Made by a program: the position numbers and the translations under genes. From Oscillatoria sp. SIO1A7 (GTDB lineage Bacteria > Cyanobacteriota > Cyanobacteriia > Cyanobacteriales > Laspinemataceae): a DNA stretch of 37,680 nt. The notes under the pieces were generated by a model. The model made no database searches. It was not told the DNA's origin and was given only the letters and a program-made list of their open reading frames with translations. The DNA is taken from NCBI GenBank assembly GCA_010672965.1, contig JAAHFN010000063.1:1-37680 (forward strand), written 5' to 3'. Shown one piece after another: positions 8,322 through 16,810 of the stretch; position 1 is the first letter of the stretch, and each line of letters begins with the position of its first letter.

Positions 8322-8354
8322 AGAAACCCGGTTTTTCCAAAAAACCGGGTTTCT
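8322..8354. repeat. AGAAACCCGG-type hairpin
   Basis: The arms AGAAACCCGGTTTTT and AAAAAACCGGGTTTCT pair over about 16 bp with a tiny loop. Related hairpins occur at 18194-18227 and 31552-31584, so this is a dispersed family. It could act as a bidirectional terminator or an RNA-stabilising stem. Confidence 0.65.
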
Positions 8355-8461
8355 TAGAAGCAATAAATCTAGATACCTCCAAGCACCCTTTTTAAGCCTT
8401 TTAAGGGGGGGTAAGAGCATTGCCCTAGAGCGTTGGTACAGTAGGGGCGCTTTGTTATTTT

Positions 8462-8518
8462 CCTACACCCCACACCCCACACCCCACACCCTACACCCTA
8501 AACCCTACACCCTATATC
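8462..8518. repeat. Heptamer tandem array (ACACCCC/ACACCCT)
   Basis: About eight 7-nt units of CACACCC and CTACACC type lie immediately 3' of the Hsp70-like gene's stop codon. Arrays of the same unit occur at 22860-22909, 24079-24153 and 32060-32193. They match the style of STRR sequences of filamentous cyanobacteria. Confidence 0.75.
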
Positions 8519-8522
8519 CCCA

Positions 8523-11500
8523 TTAATGTTTTCCAGAAAATGGATTGCGCTTTTCATCCATATCGTTTTTTTGCAACTCCAGCTCGGTCTGAAAAACGCA
8601 TCCCTCTTGTTTAAAGACTTCTTCTGGATTGCCCGATCGCATCCAATAGGGCACCTCCCCGGCGTGAATGCGCAGAATTCCTTTATCGTCGAGACTGGCG
8701 CGATACTGGCAAGGAAACTCCGTCTTACCTCCGGGTCGCCCCAGTTCGCCAATGCGCGTCCATTCTTGAGCATTCGTAGGACGGAAGTAGAAAGTTTGAT
8801 TGCCATTTTGACCGGGAAACTCCGGCAACGGTTCGCTAATTAACCCAGTGCCTTGCTCGGTCTCCGGGTCTTCCGTGCGGCCGTAGCGAAAAACTTTTAA
8901 CTCTTCGCTATAATCGCCCCCGGCAAAGACCACCGTATGAGTATCGCTTTTATGAACCGTTGCCGACTCTATAACATGGACGGCAATATCCCCCAGGAGC
9001 TTGCCATTAGAAATTACCCCTTGGGCTTCCAGGTTGAGCGACGCTTTCGAGAGCGCTTGTTTCAGATCTAAGCTGGGAACTTTTGCCGGTATTAAGTAAT
9101 GGGGCTTGCCCTGCTGGCAAAACATGAGCTTAAACCGGAGTTTGTGGTCTATTTCAAATTGGACTTTGATTTGTTCGCGAAACTCTTCATCTTTGAGATT
9201 CAGGCGTTTGGCCAGATCTTGACCGTCATAACTGCCCCAAAGCTGCGGGGTCATTCCTTCAAAATCCTTGCGGTATATAGCAACGGTCAATTGCGTCCCT
9301 TTCCAGTCACTGCGAACCTTAGCTACCTTGTCTTCCGGTTGCAGTTGATATAATTCTTGCCCCGCCTCAAAGATTGTTTGCGTCTCGCCGATACCCGCAA
9401 GGGTAAAAGAGCAAGGCAAGAAATAAAACAAGTTTTTGACATCAATCTGTAGTTGGTTCGCTCCCTTGCGCAGCAAAGTTTTGGATTCTTTGGGATCGAA
9501 TATGAGCCGCCGCAGCTTCTCGGCGTAGCAGGCTCCGGCGGAGGTAGCCAGCTTGGTGTATTCGAGAACAAAGGTAATCCGCTCTGGATTCCAGACAAAT
9601 TTGCTATCGGGTTTGCTAAACTCCTCATATAGCTCTCGCTGAACTTGGGGGAAATTGCAAGTTTTGCCCGACAAGATTAACCAATCTATAGGCTGCCTTT
9701 TGGCTTCGGAATTTTTTGGGTCTGATTTGGTCTGATTTTGGCCGTTATTGTTAGCGCTATTTGGGGCGACTTTAGGCAAGCGGCTGGCCATCAGTCCCGA
9801 GGCAATACCTATTGCTTCTTTGATAACCGGGGTGACTATCCGCTCGAACTGCTCTCGGGAGATCGTGACGTTCGGGCTGCCGGAGTCTTTAGTCTGGAAA
9901 GTGACATTATTGTGCGCCAGCAGTTCGGAGATTTCTGCTTCCCCGAGACGAAAGCCGCGATCGCTTGCCCCAGAACGAGAGCTAGAGCCCGAGTTAGAGC
10001 TGGATTCTCGTCCGAGTTTTAGCTTCGCCTCTTCGGCATATTCCCAGAGCGCGTAAAAAGTTTGCAGGGAAGCGGGGGAGTTTGCCCAGCGCGTTGGCAA
10101 GACTTTCTCGGCAGCATCTAGAGCATCTTTGTAGGCAACGGTGTCGGTTTCGGGATTTTCTCTATCCAAGCATTTGAGCAGAGAGCCACTTATATATTTG
10201 TCGTTTTTATCCAAAAAGCGCTCTTGCAGCTCGCTCGGTATCGTCTCCAAGCGATCGCTTTGCAATTTCTTTTCTGTCGCCGCAGTTAGGAGAGCGTCGG
10301 CGATCGCTACTTTCAGCAGCAGAAAGATTCGCAGAGTGATTAGCTCGCCCCCTAATTGGAGATGGCCGGAAGAGCCCAATAGCTTGGGAACCAGTTTGTA
10401 ATACCGTCCCCCAGCGCCCCGGTCTTCCCCATCTTCAAAAGGATCTATTTCTTCTAAAGTCAGGCTTATCAAAGCTAAATCCGTGGTGCCGCCCCCAATA
10501 TCCAATACCAGCAGGTTTTGCGACCATTTACTATCGCCGCTAGGACGACAGCGAGTTTTGAAAGACTCAATGCCGATATTTAGGTCGCCGCCGAATTCTC
10601 GCCATAGAAAAAAGATAGCAACGGAGACTGCTTCGTCATAAGCGTTCTGAACGTCGGAGATACCGAGGCTGACAAAGAGTTCCTCAATTTCGCTGCGAAC
10701 TCCGGGGGGCGCGATCGCCGGATATGTGACGACTGCAGTATTGAAGCGACCGTCAGAAAACTTGCCCGGATTGCGCTCGCGAAACTTTTCAGTTAGCTCG
10801 ATTAGATGAGCCCAAGCACCTTGGAGCAAATCGTTGACCGTGACTCGGCCATTTTTTCCATCTATGGTTACCTCAAAGGGAGGTCTTTCCTGACCGAAAT
10901 AGCGTTTGGGAGAATGGTGAAACTTGCCTTTAATCTGGTTTCCAGAATTGCTGCTTCCCTGAGCGATCGCCTCTTTGCGATGCTGATTGGCCAGCCCTCC
11001 CATCTTTACTTTCAAAGGACTGTTCAAGTTAACAATTTCTAGTTCGCTGGGAATTTCAGTAGCACGGCGAGAGCTATCTAGCTCCACCGCAATTAGATTT
11101 TGCCACTCCATCGGCGGAACCCGGAAAGCGGAGTGATAAATCCGATTCAGCTTTTGGCTCGCTGCTCGCCGAAAAGTCTCCGTGCGCGTGCCCAGACAGA
11201 GTTCGATTTGGCAGATAGCCTCCAGCAAGTTAGCGCTGCTCTCCCCTAAAAAAAAATCTGTCAATTTTTCTGACTTTTTCAACCCCAGGTTTTTGTACAG
11301 GTCGCCAATAAAAACAGACCACTCGCTAGCATTCGTACCCGGCAAAGCTTTGGTGGGAGGACGCTCCAGCCACTGGGCTAGCTCTCGGCGCAGCCGCTGC
11401 TCTTGCTCTCGGGGTAGGCTATCGGGAGGAAACACTACTTTGGGATCGAAAAGAGTGACCGTAGAGTTTGAGGTTCCGAAGTCTAAGGCCAACCAACCCG

Positions 11501-12044
11501 GAAAGCTGCCTTCTAGTTCCTTGCCTTTTTCTAGTTGCTCGCTTTCTTGGAGTATCGTCTTTTGCTTTGTCTCTTGCACCAGTATGTCTGGCTGCATCGG
11601 CGTCTTTGGCTGTGCCGGTGTCTTTGGCTGCACTGGCTCTGGTGCCGGTTCCGAAACGCTAGCAGAAAATAAAAGGCAAGAAGCGATCGCAGTTTTGGGT
11701 TTGTCCTGCAAAGGTTCGCCCTTGGCATCGGAGTCAAAATACTCTACCTTCACTTCTACAGTGCAGTTGACTGAGGGTGGCAAGGGTCTATCTAGATTGC
11801 AAGGATTTTGTCGGAGCCGCTGCACTGCCGAAACTTTGAAAGATTGGTCGCTCTTAAATTCTGGATAGGCCGATTGAATTTGTGCTGCCAGGTATGGGGG
11901 AGTTCCCGCCACAGAGCAAACAATACTGTAAATATGAGGTACGTTGCTTCCTGTAGGGGCAATTTCTATCGCCGGAAGCAGCAAGCTGTTATTATCTACT
12001 GTCCGCAATTGAAAGCGCGGCACCAGTCGAATCTCTAGAGGCAT
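8523..12044 (-). CDS. Large divergent Hsp70/actin-fold ATPase (1173 aa)
   Basis: The nucleotide-binding core of the Hsp70/actin superfamily is clear. Phosphate-1 is LALDFGTSNSTV (185-196), phosphate-2 is LLVLDIGGGTTDLALI (511-526), and the adenosine loop is DWLILSGKTCNFPQVQ (787-802). The linking segment VVTYPAIAPPGVRSEIEELF (438-457) and YDEAVSVAIFF (469-479) match the DnaK VPA and EPTAAA regions. Unlike DnaK it has a 180-residue beta-rich N-terminal domain and a Pro/Gln linker (132-152), a long insertion between phosphate 1 and the VPA region, and a beta-rich C-terminal half (840-1173) with no DnaK substrate domain. No membrane segment is seen. It follows the dynamin-like gene and precedes the 435-aa gene. 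The architecture suggests a dedicated ATP-driven assembly or remodelling protein, distantly like SrfB, rather than a general chaperone; the function is unknown. Confidence 0.85.
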   Translation of the reverse strand: MPLEIRLVPRFQLRTVDNNSLLLPAIEIAPTGSNVPHIYSIVCSVAGTPPYLAAQIQSAYPEFKSDQSFKVSAVQRLRQNPCNLDRPLPPSVNCTVEVKVEYFDSDAKGEPLQDKPKTAIASCLLFSASVSEPAPEPVQPKTPAQPKTPMQPDILVQETKQKTILQESEQLEKGKELEGSFPGWLALDFGTSNSTVTLFDPKVVFPPDSLPREQEQRLRRELAQWLERPPTKALPGTNASEWSVFIGDLYKNLGLKKSEKLTDFFLGESSANLLEAICQIELCLGTRTETFRRAASQKLNRIYHSAFRVPPMEWQNLIAVELDSSRRATEIPSELEIVNLNSPLKVKMGGLANQHRKEAIAQGSSNSGNQIKGKFHHSPKRYFGQERPPFEVTIDGKNGRVTVNDLLQGAWAHLIELTEKFRERNPGKFSDGRFNTAVVTYPAIAPPGVRSEIEELFVSLGISDVQNAYDEAVSVAIFFLWREFGGDLNIGIESFKTRCRPSGDSKWSQNLLVLDIGGGTTDLALISLTLEEIDPFEDGEDRGAGGRYYKLVPKLLGSSGHLQLGGELITLRIFLLLKVAIADALLTAATEKKLQSDRLETIPSELQERFLDKNDKYISGSLLKCLDRENPETDTVAYKDALDAAEKVLPTRWANSPASLQTFYALWEYAEEAKLKLGRESSSNSGSSSRSGASDRGFRLGEAEISELLAHNNVTFQTKDSGSPNVTISREQFERIVTPVIKEAIGIASGLMASRLPKVAPNSANNNGQNQTKSDPKNSEAKRQPIDWLILSGKTCNFPQVQRELYEEFSKPDSKFVWNPERITFVLEYTKLATSAGACYAEKLRRLIFDPKESKTLLRKGANQLQIDVKNLFYFLPCSFTLAGIGETQTIFEAGQELYQLQPEDKVAKVRSDWKGTQLTVAIYRKDFEGMTPQLWGSYDGQDLAKRLNLKDEEFREQIKVQFEIDHKLRFKLMFCQQGKPHYLIPAKVPSLDLKQALSKASLNLEAQGVISNGKLLGDIAVHVIESATVHKSDTHTVVFAGGDYSEELKVFRYGRTEDPETEQGTGLISEPLPEFPGQNGNQTFYFRPTNAQEWTRIGELGRPGGKTEFPCQYRASLDDKGILRIHAGEVPYWMRSGNPEEVFKQEGCVFQTELELQKNDMDEKRNPFSGKH

Positions 12045-12433
12045 TCTTTTCTTTTTAACTTAGAATCTGGGAGCTACTATTTTATGGTCAATTTTTTTGT
12101 AGGGTGCTACGATAGCACGCTGCGCTATTTTTTGCTTGCTAATCCAAAAGCTACTCTTTTTAGAGTTCTGGTGTGCGGTGCGGCACCCTACAAATTTACT
12201 CCGGTGCGCTTCGGCGGCACCCTACAAATTTACTCCGGTGCGCTTCGGCGGCACCTTCCAAAATTGACTTACTGTTTTTGGACTTATGGTGCGCTTCGGC
12301 GGCACCCTACAAATTTACTATGGTGCGGTGCTGCACCCTACTACACAATTTACTCTGGTGCGCGGTGCGGCACCCTACACAATTCAAACCTCTCAAGCTA
12401 AGAACTCAAAACTCTCAAGCTAAGAACTCAAAA
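12045..12433. other. Spacer between the dynamin-like and Hsp70-like genes
   Basis: There is no gene. It is occupied by a hairpin-repeat array (12099-12380) and an AAGAACTCAAAACT repeat (12400-12434) abutting the dynamin-like stop codon. ORFs running through it encode only repeat-derived peptide. Confidence 0.6.
12099..12380. repeat. Array of GGTGCG...GGCACCCTAC hairpins
   Basis: Six units start at 12170, 12203, 12237, 12288, 12322 and 12357 (spacings 33, 34, 51, 34 and 35). Each contains a small palindrome such as GGTGCGCTTCGGCGGCACC followed by CTACAAATTTACT. A further relative lies at 12099-12126. Units differ by loop changes that keep the stem, and a 17-bp insert lengthens the third. Single copies of the hairpin occur at 5437-5460 and 5541-5560. 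Confidence 0.75.
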
Positions 12434-15097
12434 CTACTTAACGCTAGGAGTCGAGGCAATCTGGGATAGATTGCGCAACCAAACTGGGGTGGAAGCGCTG
12501 CCGGTCTCGTCCCCTTCGGCGATATCTCTGAGCAGGGCTTCTTGGTTCAGCATAGCTTTCAGATTGTCAATAATCTGATTTATTTGGTTGCGCAATATCT
12601 GGTTTAATAGTCTATCTTTTTCGCTGACAAACTGGACTATCTGCAGGCCAGCGCTAGCAATTATCTCGTCTCGCAGGCGCAGGACGATAACCTGGTGATC
12701 TACGGGCTTCGGGTTATTTTGAGTTCGCTCTGGTGCCCAAGCAAATACTTGACCGCTATGGTGACTTTTATCTCCTCTAGCTAAAGGAAAGGCTGTTTCC
12801 ACTTGCAGGGTTAAAGTGCTTTGGCCTGCATTCTCATTTTCCAGAAGGTCGCACCTTTTGAGGATACCATTTTGCAACCGTTTGGGCTCCGTCGCAACTC
12901 CAACTAAAATCTGCAATGGACCTGCGGCTGCCTTGCCATATTTTTTTTGCAAAAGCTGGATTCGCTCTTTTACCTTGTCGTCAGGCAGTATTTCTCCTAG
13001 TTCGTTGCGCTGACTTTGCAGCTTGTCAGACAAATCGCTTAATAAATCTGCTACTGCCTGCCGGATGCGATCGCGGGCGAATCCTTCTACTTCCCGAATA
13101 GTTTGCTCGAAGGCCGGATAAAAATCATCGCTTCTAGTAGGAATGCCATTTTCGCTTGCCTCGTATTCTCCCAAACCCTGTTCGCCGATAATATCCCCAA
13201 GAATATCGTCATCGGAATCGCTAGATTGAGATAATGTAATTATCCCTTTATTGGCTCGTTGGAAGAGCAAGTTCCAGGGCTCCCAATTAAAAATCCGAAA
13301 AGCCAGCTCGTCATAAACTGCCGAACTAACCGGCACTCCTCTGCGATCGGGCAGGGGCTGGCTGCCAATCTTGCTTTGGAATTCCTTATAAGCGCTGGCC
13401 AATGCTTCGATATTTTTGCGTAAGTTCACAAAAGTAGGGCTTTCATTGGTGGGAATCCCTCCCTTCTCAATTTCTTCGAGGATATTCTCAAGTACCTGCT
13501 GCTCTTTTTGCAATTCCCGGGCGGCTTTGCTAACGTCATCGTCTAGTTGCTTGATGCCGTGGGTTTTGACATGCTCGGCGATCGCCTCCCGCAACTTGCC
13601 AATCCCTCCATCTTCGGCAAAGTAACCGAGCTGTCGGCCGAGAGTGCCCCCGGAGCCGTACTGTTCTAGTAGCTCGCTCAACTTTTCCCATTTTTTTTGC
13701 AGCCTTGTCGATCTATCCAAAAAATGCGGATATTCCAGTTCTTGCAAAAACTTTTCAGAGCCAACTGCCACCTCTCGGGGAGATTCCTTAGCCAGGTCTG
13801 CCAGTGCTAGCATTGGCGATAGCAATACAATTCTCTCCGGTCTAGGGGTCAGAGACCGACCGCTAGCAATTATAGTTCTTAGAACCGTTAATTTTTCCAA
13901 AACCGTCTCTTCGTCGAGAGGCTCCGCAACCAGGAGTTCCATTCCCTCGAACGGCGCGCGATCGCCGATTAGTTCGTCGAGAATTTTTTCGCCTCCGTCA
14001 TTGCTTAAAGGTAGCAAATCGAAGCGACCTACGCCGACGAGGATGCGGTCTTTGAGATCTTCTCCCGGCCTGCGCTGCTCCATGAGGGTGAAAATTTGGT
14101 TGGCCGTTCCCCCTCCCGGCGACTTGCCGTCGAGCAGAACGAGAATTGTCTGAACTTCATCTAGTTCGCGCAAGGATAAAAATGTATCTCTAACTCCCGA
14201 GTTGGCAGCGCCCAATCCCGGAAAGTCTAGCAAAACAAATTCATTGGTTGTCTTGAGAGCCGATAAATCCCAGATTTCTTTCGAGACTTTGACCGTTACA
14301 TCGACTCGGCGAATTAGGGGAAAGCTGTTTTGTAGCAATAGTTCTGGCAGACTTTGGGGCGAGTTCTGCAATTGCTCTGGCTCCGGCGGCAGCTCGTTGA
14401 AGCCCATCGTTTGGATATTCATTGCTGGAGCCCCCAGGTCGAGACCAATGCGGGCAACTTCGGGATCGATCGCCTTGGTTTTGCCGCCCAAGGCCCCGCT
14501 ATAAGCGCGATCGGCGCGAACGAATAAGACCAGCTCCCGCAGCAAATAGCGCAGATCTGGGTTTTTGGTCTGATTCCATGCCTCCTCGCACCAGCGCAGA
14601 ATTTCGCTATCGGCTCCGGCGTCTTGCAGTTTTAGACCCTGTAAGTCCGTGCTTGAGGAAAGTCCCGCTGCTTTGGCCCGTTCTTCCGCTTCCGCCAACA
14701 TGAAGCTCAGGCAGTCGATAACCCCTTGGCGATCGAGATAGGTTACCTCAAATTTCTCTATTTTTGTGGTTTGGAATTCTTCTTGTTGGAGCAGGTGGAT
14801 GGCCGTGACATTGCCGGTAGTCGGATTTTCGCTTACTGGCAAAGCATCTGCATAACCCAACAAACTACCTAATAGCAAGGTTTTGCCGCTGCTGAACTCT
14901 CCCATCACGCCAATTTTTACTGGCGAAGAGGCGCGCTCGACGGTCTTCCGGGCGGCCTCTTGGAGGCGATCGATACATGGGCGCAGTCTGGATGGCACCC
15001 AATCTTTTTTCAAGTCCGGCTGGTTGGCTACCAGTCTTATCTTGTCGAGTATGAATTTGCCATACTTTTGAAATTCAAGCAGTCTTTCCGTGGCCAT
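12434..15097 (-). CDS. Dynamin-like GTPase (887 aa)
   Basis: A large GTPase with N-terminal G domain: G1 is GEFSSGKT (66-73), the switch-I threonines are in NPTTGNVTAI (91-100), G3 is DFPGLG (291-296), and the G4 position reads GRFDLL (357-362) instead of NKxD. A long helical insert sits between G2 and G3 (about 125-260). The C-terminal half (about 500-870) is helical with coiled-coil character, as in bacterial dynamin-like proteins, but there is no obvious membrane helix or paddle. Dynamin-family proteins self-assemble and remodel membranes or complexes. It is first of three co-directional genes with the Hsp70-like and 435-aa genes. Its size and partnership recall SrfC of srfABC-type loci, which I rate as plausible but unproven. 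The unusual G4 suggests altered nucleotide specificity. The start at 15097 gives MATERLLEFQ. Confidence 0.85.
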   Translation of the reverse strand: MATERLLEFQKYGKFILDKIRLVANQPDLKKDWVPSRLRPCIDRLQEAARKTVERASSPVKIGVMGEFSSGKTLLLGSLLGYADALPVSENPTTGNVTAIHLLQQEEFQTTKIEKFEVTYLDRQGVIDCLSFMLAEAEERAKAAGLSSSTDLQGLKLQDAGADSEILRWCEEAWNQTKNPDLRYLLRELVLFVRADRAYSGALGGKTKAIDPEVARIGLDLGAPAMNIQTMGFNELPPEPEQLQNSPQSLPELLLQNSFPLIRRVDVTVKVSKEIWDLSALKTTNEFVLLDFPGLGAANSGVRDTFLSLRELDEVQTILVLLDGKSPGGGTANQIFTLMEQRRPGEDLKDRILVGVGRFDLLPLSNDGGEKILDELIGDRAPFEGMELLVAEPLDEETVLEKLTVLRTIIASGRSLTPRPERIVLLSPMLALADLAKESPREVAVGSEKFLQELEYPHFLDRSTRLQKKWEKLSELLEQYGSGGTLGRQLGYFAEDGGIGKLREAIAEHVKTHGIKQLDDDVSKAARELQKEQQVLENILEEIEKGGIPTNESPTFVNLRKNIEALASAYKEFQSKIGSQPLPDRRGVPVSSAVYDELAFRIFNWEPWNLLFQRANKGIITLSQSSDSDDDILGDIIGEQGLGEYEASENGIPTRSDDFYPAFEQTIREVEGFARDRIRQAVADLLSDLSDKLQSQRNELGEILPDDKVKERIQLLQKKYGKAAAGPLQILVGVATEPKRLQNGILKRCDLLENENAGQSTLTLQVETAFPLARGDKSHHSGQVFAWAPERTQNNPKPVDHQVIVLRLRDEIIASAGLQIVQFVSEKDRLLNQILRNQINQIIDNLKAMLNQEALLRDIAEGDETGSASTPVWLRNLSQIASTPSVK

Positions 15098-15216
15098 AGG
15101 CTTTTTGGCTATTTTTTCGCCTTTGTATAAGATCGAGCCAAGCTTACTTTAGCAGATCGAGGGATAGTTTATTTTAGATCTTGGATTTTGGATTTTGGAT
15201 TTTGGATTGCACTAAT

Positions 15217-15302
15217 AGGACTTACGCAAACTGTAGAGATACGCCCTGTAGGGGTCAACGGCCGTTGACCCCTACCAGATATAGAGGTAATGCGTAAGTC
15301 CT
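15217..15302. repeat. MITE-like element, AGGACTTACGCA family, copy C
   Basis: This 86-bp element has the same ends and the same perfect central palindrome (15251-15272) as copy A at 1677-1780. It lacks about 18 bp of copy A's left arm, so the two are recent relatives in the same orientation. Confidence 0.75.
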
Positions 15303-15360
15303 GTAATTAAGACTGCAAAGGGTGCGATCGCGCGATCGCACCCCTCGTAAGCCTAACATT

Positions 15361-15564
15361 GCACTACTAAGACTGCTTAGGACAAGAAATTTGTAGGGGC
15401 GTTTCGCGCTCTCGCCCTCCGGGCGTGCTACGCGAACCGTAGGGAGAGCGTTGCTCGTGCGACATGAAAGGCGGAGCCTGCCCAAGAAGGGCGAACGGCC
15501 GTATGCCCTGACGGGCAGGCTCCGCCAACGCCCCTACATTTGTCCTAACCTGAGTCCGTAGTGC
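15361..15564. repeat. MITE-like element, GCACTACNNACT...TTAGGACA family
   Basis: The left arm GCACTACTAAGACTGCTTAG is matched in inverse by the right arm ending TGAGTCCGTAGTGC. Both continue inward through TTAGGACA and TGTAGGGGCG. The 204-bp element encodes no protein. Its GC-rich interior reads in direct and inverse copies. A solo right end lies at about 8287-8314. Confidence 0.6.
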
Positions 15565-15588
15565 TATAACTTTGCCGCACCACTACAC

Positions 15589-16590
15589 TCAATCGATTTC
15601 CTCCGGGTTAACTCCCAGTTCCAGCAAGCGCTGGGCTAATTTTTCAGCTCGTTGCCGTTCGGCCTCGGCTCGTTGCTCTTGCTCTTTGGCTCGTTGCCGT
15701 TCGGCCTCAGCACGTTGCTCTTGCTCCTCGGCCCGTAGGCGTTCGGCCTCGGCTCGTTGCTCTTGCTCCTCGGCCCGTAGGCGTTCGGCCTCGGCTCGTT
15801 GCTCTTGCTCCTCGGCCCGTTGGCGTTCGGCTTCAGCCCGTTGCTCTTGCTCCTTGGCCCGTTGCTCTTGCTCCTCCGCTCGTAGGCGTTCGGTTTCGGC
15901 CCGTTGCTGTTGCTCCTCTGCCCGTTGCTGAAATTCTTGGGATTGAGCTAGTTCCTCCTTAACCAATAGTTCGGCAAGCGGTGGAGATAGCATTTCCTCA
16001 ACCGACAAAACCAGATTGGGAAACTGACTGGAGACAATTTGCTCTCCAAGGCTAAAGTCAACCCAACTATATCCCTCTTCCCCCGTCGGATTGGTAAAGA
16101 CTCTTACCCGGCTCTTTTTCGGATCTACAATCCAATACTCGGGAATCTCGGCTGTTTCATACTCGTTTCGCTTGATTGCATAGTCGGAGCGGCGATTGGT
16201 ACTGACTATTTCTACAACTAAGTCTGGTTTTTCGCTGAAATCTAGCACCCCCGCTCCGGCACGAGGTATGACTTGTTCCCAAATTCTTTGGCTGCAAACT
16301 ACTAGATCGGGAATTCGAGAGGAAGCTCGATCGGTTCTGACTCCTGTCCCTAGAGGATTTGCAACTAAATCCATATTTTCGGCAGCAAAGTGGCGCTGCA
16401 ATTTATGAACCAAAAACTTGACTATATTCGCGTGTAAATGGCTTTGGGATGGCATAGGTATTAGTTTGCCCCTGACTAACTCATAAAGAATGTCCGGCTC
16501 TCCTTCGTAAAAAAGGTACTGTTGGAAGGTTAACTTTTCTGTCTCTCTGTCTGGAGCAACTTCCGCAACGGACATAACAGCCTGAGTCAT
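15589..16590 (-). CDS. Uma2 (DUF820) family PD-(D/E)XK nuclease-fold protein with coiled-coil tail
   Basis: Residues 20-200 form a Uma2 domain. YELVRGKLIPMPSQSHLHAN (36-55) precedes the predicted metal ligands in RIPDLVVCS (92-100, D95) and KPDLVVEIVS (121-130, E127), then EIPEYWIVDPK (148-158). These are the usual PD-(D/E)XK positions. The family is hugely expanded in cyanobacteria and its function is mostly unknown. From 222 to 318 the protein is a charged coiled coil of 14-residue repeats (RAEEQEQRAEAERL type), encoded by a 42-nt tandem repeat. The start at 16590 has a strong ribosome binding site, AAGGAGA, nine bases upstream. Two TATAAT hexamers lie in a duplicated block just upstream. 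Confidence 0.88.
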   Translation of the reverse strand: MTQAVMSVAEVAPDRETEKLTFQQYLFYEGEPDILYELVRGKLIPMPSQSHLHANIVKFLVHKLQRHFAAENMDLVANPLGTGVRTDRASSRIPDLVVCSQRIWEQVIPRAGAGVLDFSEKPDLVVEIVSTNRRSDYAIKRNEYETAEIPEYWIVDPKKSRVRVFTNPTGEEGYSWVDFSLGEQIVSSQFPNLVLSVEEMLSPPLAELLVKEELAQSQEFQQRAEEQQQRAETERLRAEEQEQRAKEQEQRAEAERQRAEEQEQRAEAERLRAEEQEQRAEAERLRAEEQEQRAEAERQRAKEQEQRAEAERQRAEKLAQRLLELGVNPEEID

Positions 16591-16616
16591 AAATCTAGAT
16601 CTCCTTTTCTTTTTCT

Positions 16617-16719
16617 ATTATACTGCATTTTTAAATATTATAGTGCCTCTAAGATTACATAATATCAAAAATATACTGCATTTTTAAATATTATAGTGCC
16701 TCTAAGATTACATAATATC
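16617..16719 (-). promoter_or_regulatory. Duplicated promoter-like block upstream of the Uma2 gene
   Basis: A 48-nt sequence occurs at 16619-16666 and again at 16672-16719, identical by eye, with period 53. Each copy contains TATAAT on the minus strand (16637-16642 in copy 1), and another TATAAT lies at 16617-16622. No good TTGACA hexamers stand 17 bp away. The gene may have multiple start sites. Confidence 0.4.
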
Positions 16720-16810
16720 GAATACGGTTAATCAGTCACAGTATTTGTAGGGGCGGTGCCCCCGTGCCCTCACCAGACCAAGCAGAGCAACCGGGGCAAT
16801 CAGGTTGACC

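Larger units (their letters stand above)
8179..8522. other. Repeat-filled spacer inside the Hsp70/435-aa block
   Basis: No gene is seen. The spacer contains a solo end of the TATAGCACTAC family (about 8287-8314), a perfect AGAAACCCGG hairpin (8322-8354), a GC-rich run near 8400-8412 and a heptamer array (8462-8518). None of these is an obvious promoter for the 435-aa gene. Confidence 0.55.
15098..15588. other. Repeat-filled spacer upstream of the dynamin-like gene
   Basis: There is no gene. It holds a TTTTGGATTTTGGA heptamer-like run (about 15178-15207), a MITE-like element (15217-15302), a GCGATCGCGCGATCGC double-HIP1 palindrome (about 15324-15340) and a second MITE-like element (15361-15564). 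The promoter of the dynamin-like operon should lie in 15098-15180; a TTATAC hexamer is present, but I cannot assign it with confidence. Confidence 0.55.

Noticed and set aside
12170-12380. Possible CRISPR array (regular 33-35-bp units)
   Set aside because: The units have no unique spacers; the linker CTACAAATTTACT is itself repeated. Each unit is a hairpin of the dispersed GGTGC family, and no cas gene is present.
6871-15097. Reading the trio as an ordinary DnaK-GrpE-type chaperone operon
   Set aside because: The 1173-aa protein lacks the DnaK substrate domain and lid, there is no GrpE, and the partner is a dynamin-type GTPase.
15572-15931. Plus-strand ORF rich in SARCSCS repeats
   Set aside because: It is the antisense reading of the Uma2 coiled-coil repeat.
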